Origin: Candidatus Omnitrophota bacterium
GTDB lineage: Bacteria; Omnitrophota; Omnitrophia; Omnitrophales; JACROU01
Direction: 5' to 3'
Assembly (NCBI GenBank): GCA_016206875.1
Contig: JACQQR010000212.1
Span: forward strand, 1-6,044
DNA: 6,044 nt
Under the pieces are notes generated by a model that was not told the DNA's origin, searched no databases, and was given only the letters and a program-made list of their open reading frames with translations. Every line of letters begins with the position of its first letter. Within the stretch, counting starts at the first letter, position 1. Positions 6,040-6,044 of this stretch are shown in pieces. A program made the translations under genes and the position numbers.

Positions 6040-6044
6040 AAACT

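Overview
This window looks like chromosomal DNA of an uncultivated, probably anaerobic, Gram-negative-type bacterium. The evidence is a compact gene layout, an Rnf-type electron-transport subunit, and a polyprenyl-phosphate sugar transferase paired with a multi-membrane glycosyltransferase. The gene mix and the GC-rich CCCCTC/GAGGGG repeats resemble candidate-phylum genomes such as Omnitrophota. That placement is a low-confidence impression, because there is no marker such as rRNA here.

Layout. Positions 9-87 hold a long perfect hairpin built from heptamer tandem repeats. It lies just beyond the 3' end of a minus-strand gene (95-1951) for a polytopic membrane glycosyltransferase of the GT-C type. 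A 63-base divergent spacer (1952-2014) carries a good sigma70-like promoter for the plus strand. Four closely packed plus-strand genes follow: bioD (dethiobiotin synthetase), mnmA (tRNA 2-thiouridylase), a family 2 glycosyltransferase of the DPM1-like type, and a divergent rnfC-like ferredoxin-type subunit. Gaps are 30 and 8 bases, and the last pair overlaps by ATGA, so they probably form one transcription unit. The window ends in a nested inverted repeat (about 5921-6039) with no gene.

Function. The four plus-strand genes serve unrelated housekeeping roles: biotin synthesis, wobble-uridine thiolation, lipid-linked sugar synthesis and membrane electron transfer. This is not an obvious single pathway. 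The one plausible functional link is that the family 2 enzyme makes a polyprenyl-phosphate sugar that the divergently encoded GT-C enzyme could use as donor.

I found no clear new defence or mobile system. The most interesting signals are three structured repeats. One forms the end of the GT2 coding sequence and contains the ribosome-binding site of the rnfC-like gene. Next in interest is that rnfC-like protein itself, which keeps its two 4Fe-4S motifs but has lost or altered several signature motifs of ordinary RnfC.
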